Shown here: piece after piece, positions 1 to 11,345 of the stretch | Layout: every line of letters begins with the position of its first letter | Position numbering within the stretch: position 1 is the stretch's first letter | Assembly: GCF_014648595.1 (NCBI RefSeq) | Contig: NZ_BMRK01000009.1 | Location: forward strand, 1-64,000 | From: Nocardioides luteus | GTDB lineage: Bacteria > Actinomycetota > Actinomycetes > Propionibacteriales > Nocardioidaceae | Direction of reading: 5' to 3' | Length of the DNA: 64,000 bases | The notes under the pieces: generated by a model | Told to the model about the DNA's origin: nothing | What the model saw: the letters and a program-made list of their open reading frames with translations, nothing else | Databases searched by the model: none | Made by a program: the position numbers and the translations under genes

Positions 1-4
1 AACG

Positions 5-81
5 CGCCGACTCGACGCCCTCAGCCGGAGCAAACGCGCCGACTCGACGTTCTGGGGCGGGGCAGATGCGCCGACTCGGCG
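5..81. repeat. Array A of the CGCCGACTCGGCG palindromic repeat
   Basis: Three copies of a 13-bp near-palindrome (CGCCGACTCGRCG) start at 5, 37 and 69, exactly 32 bp apart. The 32-bp unit ends in GGGGCAGATG-like sequence in the second copy. The array directly follows the 3' end of the rmlCD gene, whose stop is at 83. The same repeat recurs near 13.2 and 33.3 kb. The two left copies have GACG instead of GGCG, so their palindromes are imperfect. Confidence 0.8.
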
Positions 82-82
82 G

Positions 83-3430
<3,348 letters not shown>

Positions 3431-3461
3431 TGTAACGCCTGGCCTCGCCTCGAGCCCGGCC

Positions 3462-3833
3462 TCAGGCCTCCGCGACGACCTTCTGCTCGGCCCGCCCGAA
3501 GTCGTCCTCGAGGCGCACGATGTCGTCCTCGCCGGTGTAGCCGCCGCGCTGGACCTCGATGATCGAGAGCGGCTCGTCGGTCTCGTTGCAGATCCGGTGG
3601 GCCTGGCCGACGGCGACGTCGACGGACTCCCCCGGGCCGGCGACGGTGGTGACGCCGTCGATGATGCAGGTCGCCTTGCCGTAGATGACGACCCAGTGCT
3701 CGGAACGGTGGGTGTGGGTCTGGTAGGAGAGGCGGCTGTGGGGCAGCACCTCGATCCGCTTGACCTTGTAGCCCGGACCCACGTCGATGACGTGCCACGA
3801 ACCCCAAGGGCGGGTCTCGGAGTCACCAGCCAT
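3462..3833 (-). CDS. Cupin domain protein, mannose-6-phosphate isomerase type II-like
   Basis: A 123-residue single-domain cupin. WGSWHVIDVGPGYKVKRIEV followed by SYQTHTHRSEHWVV and VGQAHRICNETDEP matches the C-terminal isomerase domain of bifunctional mannose-1-phosphate guanylyltransferase/mannose-6-phosphate isomerases, including the His metal ligands. The ATG at 3833 is preceded by GAGGG at good spacing; an in-frame ATG at 3848 is less well placed. It lies between rmlA (convergent) and ugd (same strand, but separated by a strong hairpin). Function as a free isomerase domain in mannose or related sugar metabolism is inferred from family and context only. Confidence 0.8.
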   Translation of the reverse strand: MAGDSETRPWGSWHVIDVGPGYKVKRIEVLPHSRLSYQTHTHRSEHWVVIYGKATCIIDGVTTVAGPGESVDVAVGQAHRICNETDEPLSIIEVQRGGYTGEDDIVRLEDDFGRAEQKVVAEA

Positions 3834-3919
3834 GATGTTTGCCCTCATTCCTAGACACTGAGCAGAAGACGCGACCATAACTGTACGCAGCGGCTCGCGG
3901 TTCATTGCCAGTCAATGTT

Positions 3920-3953
3920 CACCACTCGGTTACTGACCAGTAACCGAGTGGTG
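3920..3953. terminator. Strong hairpin downstream of ugd
   Basis: A perfect inverted repeat: left arm CACCACTCGGTTA (3920-3932), right arm TAACCGAGTGGTG (3941-3953), with further CTG/CAG pairing inside. It lies 22 bp beyond the ugd stop and before the cupin promoter, so it fits a rho-independent-type terminator of ugd, though no long U-tract follows. Confidence 0.65.
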
Positions 3954-3974
3954 CAGAACGACGGCAGTGCCGGC

Positions 3975-5141
3975 TCAGTCGCGCCCGTAGATGTCGCGCG
4001 TGTAGACCTTGTCGGCGACGTCGGCGAGGACGTCGGTGCGCCGGTTGGCGATGATCACGTCGGCGCGGGCCTTGAACTCGGCGAGGTCCTTGATGATCTC
4101 GGAGTTGAAGAAGGTGGCTTCGTCGAGCTCGGGCTCGTAGATGACCACCTCGACACCCTTGGCCTTGATCCGCTTCATCACGCCCTGCACGGAGGAGTCG
4201 CGGAAGTTGTCGGAGCCGGACTTCATGATCAGCCGGTAGACGCCGACCACCTTGGGCTCGCGCCGCAGGATGTCGGCGGCGACGAAGTCCTTGCGCGTGG
4301 TGTTGGCCTCGACGATCGCCGAGATGAGGTTCTGCGGGACGTCCTGGTAGTTGGCCTGCAGCTGCCGGGTGTCCTTGGGCAGGCAGTAGCCGCCGTAGCC
4401 GAAGCTCGGGTTGTTGTAGTGGCGACCGATCCGCGGGTCCAGGCCGACGCCCTCGATGATCTGGGTCGTGTTGAGGCCGTGGGTGGCGGCGTAGGTGTCG
4501 AGCTCGTTGAAGTAGGCGACCCGCAGGGCGAGGTAGGTGTTGGCGAAGAGCTTGATCGCCTCGGCCTCGGTGGCGCCGGTCATCAGCACGGGCACGTCCG
4601 GGTCGAGCGAGCCCTCGATCAGCAGCTCGGCGAAGCCCTTCGCGGCCGGGGAGTCGTCGCCGACCACGATGCGCGAGGGGTGCAGGTTGTCGTGGAGCGC
4701 CCGGCCCTCACGGAGGAACTCGGGACTGAAGAAGAGCGTCGCGTCGGGATGCTCGGCGCGCTTGGCCGTGATGTAGCCGACCGGGATCGTCGACTTCACC
4801 ACGATCGCCGCGCCCGGGGCGTACGTCACCGCGTCGGCGATCACGCCGTCGACGCTGGAGGTGTCGAAGTAGTTCGAGGCCTCGTCGTAGTTCGTCGGGG
4901 TCGCGATGATGACGTAGTCGGCGCCGGCGTAGGCGTCCTCCTTGTCGAGGGTCGCGCGCAGGCCGAGCTCCTCGGTGGCCAGGAAGCGAGTGATCTCGGC
5001 GTCCTCGATCGGCGTCCTGGCGGAGTTGACCAGGTCGACGCGCTCCTGGCTGATGTCCAGGACGACGACGTCGTGCTTCTGGGCGAGCAGGACCGCGAGC
5101 GACATCCCGACGTAGCCCACGCCGACAACGGTGATCTTCAT
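3975..5141 (-). CDS. ugd: UDP-glucose 6-dehydrogenase
   Basis: A 388-residue nucleotide-sugar dehydrogenase oxidising UDP-glucose to UDP-glucuronate with two NAD+. The N-terminus [16 protein letters not shown] is the NAD Rossmann motif. [17 protein letters not shown] and SPEFLREG follow, then [11 protein letters not shown] with the catalytic Cys. The length matches the short Ugd class typified by the E. coli enzyme. The ATG at 5141 fixes the N-terminus; longer frames upstream are non-homologous. It is divergent from the hipB-like gene and belongs with the rml genes in supplying sugars for envelope or exopolysaccharide. Confidence 0.93.
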   Translation of the reverse strand: MKITVVGVGYVGMSLAVLLAQKHDVVVLDISQERVDLVNSARTPIEDAEITRFLATEELGLRATLDKEDAYAGADYVIIATPTNYDEASNYFDTSSVDGVIADAVTYAPGAAIVVKSTIPVGYITAKRAEHPDATLFFSPEFLREGRALHDNLHPSRIVVGDDSPAAKGFAELLIEGSLDPDVPVLMTGATEAEAIKLFANTYLALRVAYFNELDTYAATHGLNTTQIIEGVGLDPRIGRHYNNPSFGYGGYCLPKDTRQLQANYQDVPQNLISAIVEANTTRKDFVAADILRREPKVVGVYRLIMKSGSDNFRDSSVQGVMKRIKAKGVEVVIYEPELDEATFFNSEIIKDLAEFKARADVIIANRRTDVLADVADKVYTRDIYGRD

Positions 5142-5194
5142 GTTCGGCACTGTAAGCGGCGGTTTGAGGCCGATGTCAGCAACTTCCCAGGACC

Positions 5195-5214
5195 ATGTTC
5201 CCGTACGGGAACAT
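5195..5214. promoter_or_regulatory. Perfect 20-bp palindromic operator upstream of the hipB-like gene
   Basis: ATGTTCCCGTACGGGAACAT is perfectly self-complementary over 20 bp and sits just upstream of a TAGAGT -10 box (5219-5224), covering the -35/spacer region. HipB proteins repress their own operons by binding such palindromes, so this is the likely autoregulatory site. It also lies 54 bp from the ugd start, so ugd could be affected. Confidence 0.75.
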
Positions 5215-5231
5215 CGCGTAGAGTGTTCATC

Positions 5232-5510
5232 GTGCCGTCGCCGTACCTGACCTCTCCGGCCGCCTTCGGGTCGATGGTCCGTTCGGCGCGGCAGCGCGCC
5301 GGGCTCACCCAGAGCGACCTCGCCCACCGGGCAGGCGTGGGCAGGCGGTTCGTGGTCGACGTCGAGTCCGGACACCCGCGCGCCGAGCTCGGCAAGGCGC
5401 TCGCCCTCCTCGAGGCCCTCGACGTCTACCTCTATCCCACCCAGCTCTCGCCGATCGCGCCACCGCTGGAGGACGTCGACCTCGACGCCGTCCTGGCGCG
5501 GCATCTATGA
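5232..5510 (+). CDS. hipB: HipB-like helix-turn-helix antitoxin/repressor
   Basis: A 92-residue XRE-type HTH protein. [30 protein letters not shown] is the canonical HTH_3 domain, followed by [20 protein letters not shown] and a short acidic tail ending [10 protein letters not shown], as in HipB antitoxins. The GTG at 5232 lies 7 nt after TAGAGT, consistent with a leaderless mRNA. It is 7 bp upstream of a HipA-like reading frame, the usual hipBA order. Because that HipA is truncated, the HipB may now act only as a repressor. Confidence 0.85.
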   Translation: MPSPYLTSPAAFGSMVRSARQRAGLTQSDLAHRAGVGRRFVVDVESGHPRAELGKALALLEALDVYLYPTQLSPIAPPLEDVDLDAVLARHL

Positions 5511-5517
5511 GGCAACC

Positions 5518-6282
5518 GTGAGGCGGCTGTACGCCTTCGCCGGCCGTCGGCACGTCGGCACCTTCGTCGCCGGTCCTCGCCGAGAAGAGGTCGACTTCGA
5601 GTACGCACCCGACGCCGGCCCGACCCCCGTCTCGCTCGCGCTCCCCCGTGCCCGCCCGGCACAGCCGGGCGCTGCGTACGCCTGGTTGGACGGTCTCCTG
5701 CCCACCCGGGAGGACGTACGCCGCAGATGGGCCCGAGAGCGTGGGCTGCCGGACATCGAGCCGATGACGCTGCTCGCCTCCTATGGCGACGACCTCGCCG
5801 GCGCGATCAGTCTGTCCGCCGATCCCGACCTGCCCTGGCGACGCGCTCCCAGCCCGGTCGAGGCCACCACCCACGACATCGCCACCCGGCTCGCCGCGCT
5901 GCGCAACCAGCCCACCTCGTGGCTCGACCAGCGGGCCCGGCCGCGGTTCTCTTTGGGCGGCCGCTCGGGGAAGTTCACGCTGCGCCGGGCTTCCGGGAAG
6001 TGGTTCTGGCCGACCTACGAGCACCCCTCGACCCACATCCTGCGCCCGACCACGCCCGAGGCTGCGGCCGAGCGGATCGCCGAGCTGGACCGGGCCCGCG
6101 CCCGCGGCGTCCCGGCTGCCCGCACCGAGCTGGTCACCATCGGCGGGCAGCCGGCGCTCGTCGTCGAGCGCTGGGACCGCCTCGGTGGACAGCGCATCCA
6201 TGCCGAGACGATCCGGCGAGGCCCCGAGGCCGGCTCGTCGTTCCTGCTCGCCGGCTCCCGGGTCGCGCCGGCCCCTTTGTAG
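5518..6282 (+). pseudogene. Truncated HipA-like kinase (N-terminal part only)
   Basis: A 254-residue frame matching the N-terminal half of type II toxin-antitoxin HipA kinases. An N1-type region (RRLYAFAGRRHVGTF ... AYAWLDGLLP) is followed by SLGGRSGKFTLR, the Gly/Ser loop equivalent to the autophosphorylated loop of HipA, then ALVVERWDRLGGQRIHAETI, corresponding to the ERFDR...RIHQED segment. At that point homology stops: the last 20 or so residues are unrelated and the frame ends. The C-lobe with catalytic and metal-binding Asp residues, normally another 150-200 residues, is absent in all frames before the SDR gene at 6322. Most likely a deletion remnant unable to phosphorylate; retained regulatory function is possible but unsupported. 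Confidence 0.8.
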
Positions 6283-6321
6283 CCCGGTACGCTGCCAGGC
6301 CCGCCACCCCAGGAGTTCCCG

Positions 6322-7125
6322 ATGCAGGTCGCAGGCAACGTGTTCGTCGTCACCGGAGCCGGCAACGGCATCGGCCGCAGCGTCGCCCTGGAGCTGGTCC
6401 GCCGCGGCGCGTCGGTCATCGGCGCGGACCTCGACGAGCCGGGTCTGGCCGAGACCGCGGCCGCCGCCGAGGACCCGGCACGGTTCCAGGGCCGGGTGCT
6501 CGACATCGCCGACCAGGCGAGCGTGACCTCGTTCGCGGCATCGGTGGTCGCTGCGTACGGGAAGGTCGACGGGCTCTTCAACGTCGCCGGCATCGCCCAG
6601 CGGCCGGAGACGACGGCCGAGATCACCGACGAGCGCATCGAGGTCCTGATGCGGGTCAACTTCTTCGGCGCGGTGTGGCTGACCCGGGCGTTCCTGCCCC
6701 ACCTGCTGGAGCGGCCCGAGGCGGTGATCATGATGACCTCGAGCCTCTCCGCGATCGCGCCGTTCCCGGGCGCAGCGGTCTACGGCGCCTCGAAGGCGGC
6801 GCTCGCCCTGTTCGGCTACGGGATGGCCCAGGACCTGCGGCGCACCAGCAACGTCACCGTCACCACCGTGCTCCCAGGCACCGTCTGGACCAACCTGGTG
6901 CGCGGCACCTCGGCCGACCTGGGCGTCTCCGAGAAGCTCACCAAGGCCTTCGCGGCGAAGCCCGAGGGTGTCGCGAAGCGGATGGTCGAGGCGACGCTGA
7001 GGGGGAAGCAGCGGGTCGTGGTCGGGAAGGACGCTCACGCCTTCGACGTGATGCGGCGGCTCAGCTTCCGGGTTGCCCAGAAGGCCTCCGACCTGCAGGT
7101 CGGCACCATGTTCTACAAGAAGTGA
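6322..7125 (+). CDS. Short-chain dehydrogenase/reductase
   Basis: A 267-residue classical SDR. VVTGAGNGIGRSVALEL is the TGxxxGIG cofactor loop; ADLDEPGLAET suggests the acidic end of beta-2, favouring NAD(H). NVAGIAQ, the catalytic Ser in MMTSSLSA and YGASKAALALFG (Tyr-x3-Lys) are all present. The ATG has AGGAG 7-8 nt upstream. Substrate cannot be read from sequence. The gene stands alone between the broken hipA and the sulfate-activation genes, with a 160-bp gap to cysD. Confidence 0.85.
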   Translation: MQVAGNVFVVTGAGNGIGRSVALELVRRGASVIGADLDEPGLAETAAAAEDPARFQGRVLDIADQASVTSFAASVVAAYGKVDGLFNVAGIAQRPETTAEITDERIEVLMRVNFFGAVWLTRAFLPHLLERPEAVIMMTSSLSAIAPFPGAAVYGASKAALALFGYGMAQDLRRTSNVTVTTVLPGTVWTNLVRGTSADLGVSEKLTKAFAAKPEGVAKRMVEATLRGKQRVVVGKDAHAFDVMRRLSFRVAQKASDLQVGTMFYKK

Positions 7126-7285
7126 CGGGCGGCGTCTCAGCGTTCGATGAGCCTGCCAGGGCGCCTCGGCCGGTCTGCGTACACTCGGATTCCAGCCCAG
7201 GCGGGGATGGGACATTTCGCCGTGCCGTGGAAGCCGCCACTAGCATGGGCGCCTCAACCTGACGGAGAGGTCCTCTGGTTCCGTA
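7126..7285 (+). promoter_or_regulatory. cysDN upstream region with candidate -10
   Basis: This 160-bp gap precedes cysD. TAGCAT (7241-7246) fits a TANNNT -10 and lies 39 nt before the cysD ATG, giving a short leader of about 30 nt that contains GGAGAGG. I saw no riboswitch fold and no Cys-rich leader ORF here, in contrast to the sseA operon. Confidence 0.35.
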
Positions 7286-8200
7286 ATGACTGCAACACAC
7301 GCCGACTACCGGCTCAGCCAGCTCGACCAGCTGGAAGCCGAGTCGATCCACATCTTCCGCGAGGCCGCGGCTGAGTTCGAGAAGCCCGTCCTGATGTTCT
7401 CGGGCGGCAAGGACAGCATCGTGATGCTGCGACTGGCGGAGAAGGCCTTCTTCCCCGCCAAGATCCCCTTCCCGGTCCTTCAGATCGACAACGGACTCGA
7501 CTTCCCCGAGGTCGCCGAGACCCGTGACCGCTGGGTCAGCCGTCTGGGCGTACGCCTGGTGATCGCGAGCATCGACGACGCCATCGAGCGTGGCATCGTC
7601 GTCGACGACGGCAAGACCTCGCGCAACCGGCTCCAGACGCCGACGCTGCTCAACGCGATCGAGGAGAACGGTTTCACCGCCGCCTTCGGTGGCGGTCGCC
7701 GCGACGAGGAGAAGGCCCGCGCCAAGGAGCGCGTCTACTCCCACCGCGACGAGTTCGGCCAGTGGGACCCGAAGAACCAGCGCCCCGAGCTCTGGTCTCT
7801 CTACAACGGCCGCCTCCACGAGGGCGAGCACATGCGGGTCTTCCCGATCTCCAACTGGACCGAGCTGGACATCTGGGACTACATCGGCCGCGAGGGCATC
7901 GAGATCCCGTCGGTCTACTTCGCCCACCAGCGCCGGGTCTTCGAGCGCGACGGTCTGCTGCTGACCGAGACGCCGTTCAACCCCCTGCGCGAGGGCGAGG
8001 TCGTCACCGAGCGCACGGTCCGCTACCGCACCTGCGGTGACATGACCCTGACCGGCTGCGTCGAGTCGACCGCCGCCACCATCCCCGAGATCATCGAGGA
8101 GGTCGCCGCCGCCCGGGTCACCGAGCGTGGTGCGACCCGCGGTGACGACCGGTTCTCCGAGGCCGCCATGGAGGACCGCAAGAAGGAAGGCTACTTCTGA
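7286..8200 (+). CDS. cysD: Sulfate adenylyltransferase subunit 2 (ATP sulfurylase small subunit)
   Basis: A 304-residue PP-loop ATP pyrophosphatase that adenylylates sulfate to APS. PVLMFSGGKDSIVMLRLAEK carries the SGGxDS loop. ARAKERVYSHRDEFGQWDPK, FGGGRRDEEK, VFPISNWTELDIWDYI and FNPLREGEVVTERTVRYRTC are diagnostic of CysD. Length is typical. The stop TGA overlaps the cysN ATG (TGATG), so the two subunits are translationally coupled. It begins assimilatory sulfate activation together with CysN and the downstream APS kinase. Confidence 0.96.
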   Translation: MTATHADYRLSQLDQLEAESIHIFREAAAEFEKPVLMFSGGKDSIVMLRLAEKAFFPAKIPFPVLQIDNGLDFPEVAETRDRWVSRLGVRLVIASIDDAIERGIVVDDGKTSRNRLQTPTLLNAIEENGFTAAFGGGRRDEEKARAKERVYSHRDEFGQWDPKNQRPELWSLYNGRLHEGEHMRVFPISNWTELDIWDYIGREGIEIPSVYFAHQRRVFERDGLLLTETPFNPLREGEVVTERTVRYRTCGDMTLTGCVESTAATIPEIIEEVAAARVTERGATRGDDRFSEAAMEDRKKEGYF

Positions 8201-9450
8201 TGGACATGGACCTTCTGCGGTTCGCCACCGCGGGCTCCGTCGACGACGGCAAGTCCACCCTCATCGGGCGGCTGCTGTTCGACTCGAAGTCGATCTTCAA
8301 CGACCAGCTCGAGTCGGTCGAGAAGACCTCGCAGGACAAGGGCCACGGCTACGTGGACCTCTCGCTGCTGACCGACGGCCTGCGCTCCGAGCGCGAGCAG
8401 GGCATCACCATCGACGTGGCCTACCGCTACTTCGCGACGCCCAACCGCAAGTTCATCATCGCCGACACCCCTGGCCACGTGCAGTACACGCGCAACATGG
8501 TCACCGGTGCCTCGACGGCCGATCTCGGGCTCGTCCTGGTCGACGCGCGTCACGGGCTGACCGAGCAGTCGCGCCGCCACGCGGTGCTCCTCTCGCTGCT
8601 GCGCGTGCCCCACCTGGTGCTGTGCATCAACAAGATGGACCTCGTGGACTACTCCGCCGACGTCTACAAGCAGATCTCGGCCGAGTTCACCGCGTTCGCG
8701 ACCAAGCTCAACATCCCCGACCTCGAGATCATCCCGATCTCGGCGCTCCAGGGCGACAACGTGGTGACCCGGTCCACCAACATGGACTGGTACTCCGGCC
8801 CGACCCTGATCCACCACCTCGAGCACGTCCACGTCGCCTCCGACCGCGACCTGGTCGACGTGCGCTTCCCGGTGCAGTACGTCGTGCGCCCGAAGTCCGA
8901 CGAGCACCACGACTACCGCGGCTACGCGGGTCAGGTCGCCGGTGGCGTACTCAAGCCGGGCGACGAGGTCATGGTCCTTCCCTCCGGCATGACGTCGAAG
9001 ATCGCCGCGATCGATCTCTTCGACAAGGAGATCCCCGAGGCGTTCCCGCCGATGTCGGTCACGGTGCGGCTCGAGGACGACGTCGACGTCAGCCGTGGGG
9101 ACATGATCTCCCGGATCAAGAACGCTCCGGAGCCCAGCCAGGACATCGACGCGATGATCTGCTGGATGACCAACGCTCCGCTGCGTCCGCGGCAGAAGCT
9201 GGCCATCAAGCACACCTCCAACTCGGCGCGCGCGCTGGTCAAGGACATCCAGTACCGCCTGGACGTCAACTCTCTCCACCGCGACCTCGACACCAAGGAG
9301 CTCGGCCTCAACGAGATCGGCCGCGTCCAGCTGCGCACCACCAAGCCGCTGCTGTGCGACCCCTACTCGAAGAACCGCACCACCGGCTCCTTCATCCTCA
9401 TCGACGAGGCCACCGGCGTCACCGTCGGTGCAGGCATGATCAACGACTGA
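8200..9450 (+). CDS. cysN: Sulfate adenylyltransferase subunit 1 (GTPase subunit)
   Basis: A 416-residue translation-factor-like GTPase that drives ATP sulfurylase. G1 loop AGSVDDGKSTLIGRLLFDSK, switch II region IADTPGHVQYTRNM and the NKMDLVDY G4 motif are all intact; ALQGDNV and the beta-barrel domains follow. It ends after the elongation-factor-like domains, so it is the stand-alone CysN rather than a CysNC fusion; the APS kinase is encoded by the next gene. Overlaps cysD by 1 bp. Confidence 0.95.
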   Translation: MDMDLLRFATAGSVDDGKSTLIGRLLFDSKSIFNDQLESVEKTSQDKGHGYVDLSLLTDGLRSEREQGITIDVAYRYFATPNRKFIIADTPGHVQYTRNMVTGASTADLGLVLVDARHGLTEQSRRHAVLLSLLRVPHLVLCINKMDLVDYSADVYKQISAEFTAFATKLNIPDLEIIPISALQGDNVVTRSTNMDWYSGPTLIHHLEHVHVASDRDLVDVRFPVQYVVRPKSDEHHDYRGYAGQVAGGVLKPGDEVMVLPSGMTSKIAAIDLFDKEIPEAFPPMSVTVRLEDDVDVSRGDMISRIKNAPEPSQDIDAMICWMTNAPLRPRQKLAIKHTSNSARALVKDIQYRLDVNSLHRDLDTKELGLNEIGRVQLRTTKPLLCDPYSKNRTTGSFILIDEATGVTVGAGMIND

Positions 9451-9464
9451 CTCGCTCAAGCTCG

Positions 9465-9505
9465 TACGAAGCGGCGGCTCCCTGTCGGGGGTCGCCGCTT
9501 TCGTT
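9465..9505 (+). terminator. Terminator of cysDN
   Basis: An inverted repeat with core arms AAGCGGCG (9469-9476) and CGCCGCTT (9493-9500), extended by ACGAA/TTCGT outside with a one-base bulge, and followed by TTTCGTTG. It begins about 15 bp after the cysN stop. Confidence 0.65.
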
Positions 9506-9512
9506 GTGGTGG

Positions 9513-9587
9513 GCGGGTTGTCGCGGTGGGTGGGGCGGGGGCATTTTCCCGCCATGGCGGGAATTTCCCCCCGCCCCGACAACCCGC
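9513..9587. repeat. 75-bp extended palindrome between cysN and the APS-kinase gene
   Basis: The outer arms GCGGGTTGTCG (9513-9523) and CGACAACCCGC (9577-9587) are perfect complements. The centre is a perfect 18-bp palindrome, TTCCCGCCATGGCGGGAA (9546-9563), flanked by G-rich and C-rich strands that also pair. The element could fold into one long hairpin and resembles a small palindromic intergenic element rather than a simple terminator. It precedes the promoter of the next gene. Confidence 0.7.
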
Positions 9588-9633
9588 GAGAGCAGTTCCA
9601 GCCCTCCTCCCCGCCGACGTTAGAGTGCGGGAC

Positions 9634-10821
9634 GTGCCTGTGCCGCAACACTCCCCGTCCCCCCGCGAGCTCGACGACATCGAGCTGATCGTCTCCGGCG
9701 CCCTCCCGGGCCCGCTGAACGCTCCCGGCTCCCCGCTGACGCTCGCCCTGCCCGATGCAGTCGCTTCGGCGGCGACGGTGGACGGCTCGGTGGAGATCGT
9801 CGATCCCGAGGGCCTTCCGCTGGCCCGCGTCACCTGGCCCGCCGGCGAGGTCACCGGCCTCTCCTCCCCCGCCTACGGTCCCTTCCGGCGGCTCTACCTC
9901 ACGCCGGAGCAGACCCGGACGGAGTACGCCGGGCGGACGGTCGTCCCGGTCGCCGACGCACTCACCACCACCGAGATCGACGAGATCGCGGCGCTGGGCC
10001 CGGTGCTGCTGCTCGCCCTCGTCGGCCACGGTACGCCTTCGCTCTCCCCCGTCGCGCTGCTGCGCGCCACCCTGCTGGCCGCCGACACACTGCCCGACGC
10101 CGCGGTCGTCGCGGTCCCGCTGGCCGCCCACGACGACCCCGAGGCCGACCACGCCCTCGGCGTGGCGGTCGTGGCTGCGTACGCGGGTGAGGACGAGGTG
10201 CACGCGCTGGCGGCGGACTCCGACGACTACCCCGACGCCATCGCCGCGGTCATCGACCGCGACCAGCCCGCGCCCGCGGAGCAGGGCCTGGTCGTCTTCT
10301 TCACCGGGCTCTCCGGCTCCGGCAAGTCGACGCTCGCCCGTGCGCTGATGGACCGGATCCTCGAGCAGGGCGCGCGTACGGTCACCTCGCTCGACGGCGA
10401 CGTGGTGCGCCGCAACCTGTCGGCCGGGCTGACCTTCTCCAAGGAGGACCGGGAGACCAACATCCGTCGCATCGGCTGGGTGGCCGCGGAGATCTCCCGC
10501 CACGGCGGCCTCGCGGTCTGCTCCCCGATCGCGCCGTTCGACTCGACCCGCCAGGACGTACGCCGCTACGTCGACGACGCCGGCGGCGCCTTCTTCCTGG
10601 TTCATGTGGCCACGCCGCTGGAGGAGTGCGAGCGGCGCGACCGCAAGGGGCTCTACGCGAAGGCCCGCCGCGGCGAGATCCCCGAGTTCACCGGGATCTC
10701 CTCGCCCTACGAGGAGCCGGCCGACGCCGACGTACGCGTCGACACCACCGGCCGCTCGATCGACGACGCGCTCGACGACGTCATCGAGGGCCTGCGCGAG
10801 GCGGGCTACCTCGACCTCTGA
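9634..10821 (+). CDS. cysC: APS kinase with N-terminal ATP-sulfurylase-like domain
   Basis: A 395-residue two-domain protein. Residues about 215-395 are adenylylsulfate kinase: Walker A GLSGSGKSTLA, LDGDVVRRNL, KEDRETNIRRIGWVA, PFDSTRQDVR and the C-terminal KGLYAKARRGEIPEFTGI lid are canonical. Residues 1-215 include PRELDDIELIVSGALPGPL, recalling the PUA-like N-terminus of archaeal/eukaryote-type ATP sulfurylases, then a poorly conserved stretch without the sulfurylase HxGH motif. Start: GTG at 9634 is 7 nt after TAGAGT (9621-9626), fitting a leaderless mRNA; upstream codons run into the palindrome. It makes PAPS from the APS produced by CysDN. The N-terminal region is probably structural or regulatory. 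Confidence 0.88.
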   Translation: MPVPQHSPSPRELDDIELIVSGALPGPLNAPGSPLTLALPDAVASAATVDGSVEIVDPEGLPLARVTWPAGEVTGLSSPAYGPFRRLYLTPEQTRTEYAGRTVVPVADALTTTEIDEIAALGPVLLLALVGHGTPSLSPVALLRATLLAADTLPDAAVVAVPLAAHDDPEADHALGVAVVAAYAGEDEVHALAADSDDYPDAIAAVIDRDQPAPAEQGLVVFFTGLSGSGKSTLARALMDRILEQGARTVTSLDGDVVRRNLSAGLTFSKEDRETNIRRIGWVAAEISRHGGLAVCSPIAPFDSTRQDVRRYVDDAGGAFFLVHVATPLEECERRDRKGLYAKARRGEIPEFTGISSPYEEPADADVRVDTTGRSIDDALDDVIEGLREAGYLDL

Positions 10822-10868
10822 GCGACCGTTCGCTTCTATGACCGCACGCGACCTGTCACGCTTGGGCA

Positions 10869-11345
10869 GTGAACGACGCCGGTCTCATCGCTCTCGTCCT
10901 CGGCGTGCCGATGCTGGTCACCGGGGTCCTGGCGGCGCGCCGCACGCTGTCGTCGTCGCTCGACTTCGTGCTCGACGTCGACGCGCCGGACTCGTGGATC
11001 GTCTACAGCTTCGGGTCCGTGGACGTTCGGAAGGCCGCGAGACGCGCACGGGCCAGCTCGCGCCGACTGGGTAGGAACGACGTGTTCGCGGTGCTCGTGC
11101 GGCCGGATCGCTTCGAGATCTGGGGCCACCGCGACACCGCGCCGCGCTGGCACGTCGACCGCGCGGATGCCGAGGTCGACACGGCGCTCGTGGTCGTCGG
11201 CCGCCAGGACATCCTGAGCATCGCACCTCTCCCGATCTACCGTCGAGGCATCTACATCTCCGACGGGGTGCGGTCGGTGAGCGTCGTCCCGTCCGGCGGC
11301 TCGATCGACTCAGCACTCCGCGCCCTTCGGGACCGCCGGGTCTAG
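10869..11345 (+). CDS. Hypothetical protein with one N-terminal membrane segment
   Basis: A 158-residue protein of unknown function. Residues about 4-23 (AGLIALVLGVPMLVTGVLAA) form one hydrophobic helix, followed by a soluble region rich in Arg and Val with no family motif that I recognise. The GTG start at 10869 is the first in frame after cysC. The 3' end overlaps the convergent monooxygenase gene by 4 bp. GC-rich third positions support coding. Confidence 0.6.
   Translation: MNDAGLIALVLGVPMLVTGVLAARRTLSSSLDFVLDVDAPDSWIVYSFGSVDVRKAARRARASSRRLGRNDVFAVLVRPDRFEIWGHRDTAPRWHVDRADAEVDTALVVVGRQDILSIAPLPIYRRGIYISDGVRSVSVVPSGGSIDSALRALRDRRV

Noticed and set aside
7126-7285. Riboswitch or Cys leader upstream of cysD
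   Set aside because: No RRxVDxxR-type peptide and no recognisable SAM-riboswitch core could be found by eye.
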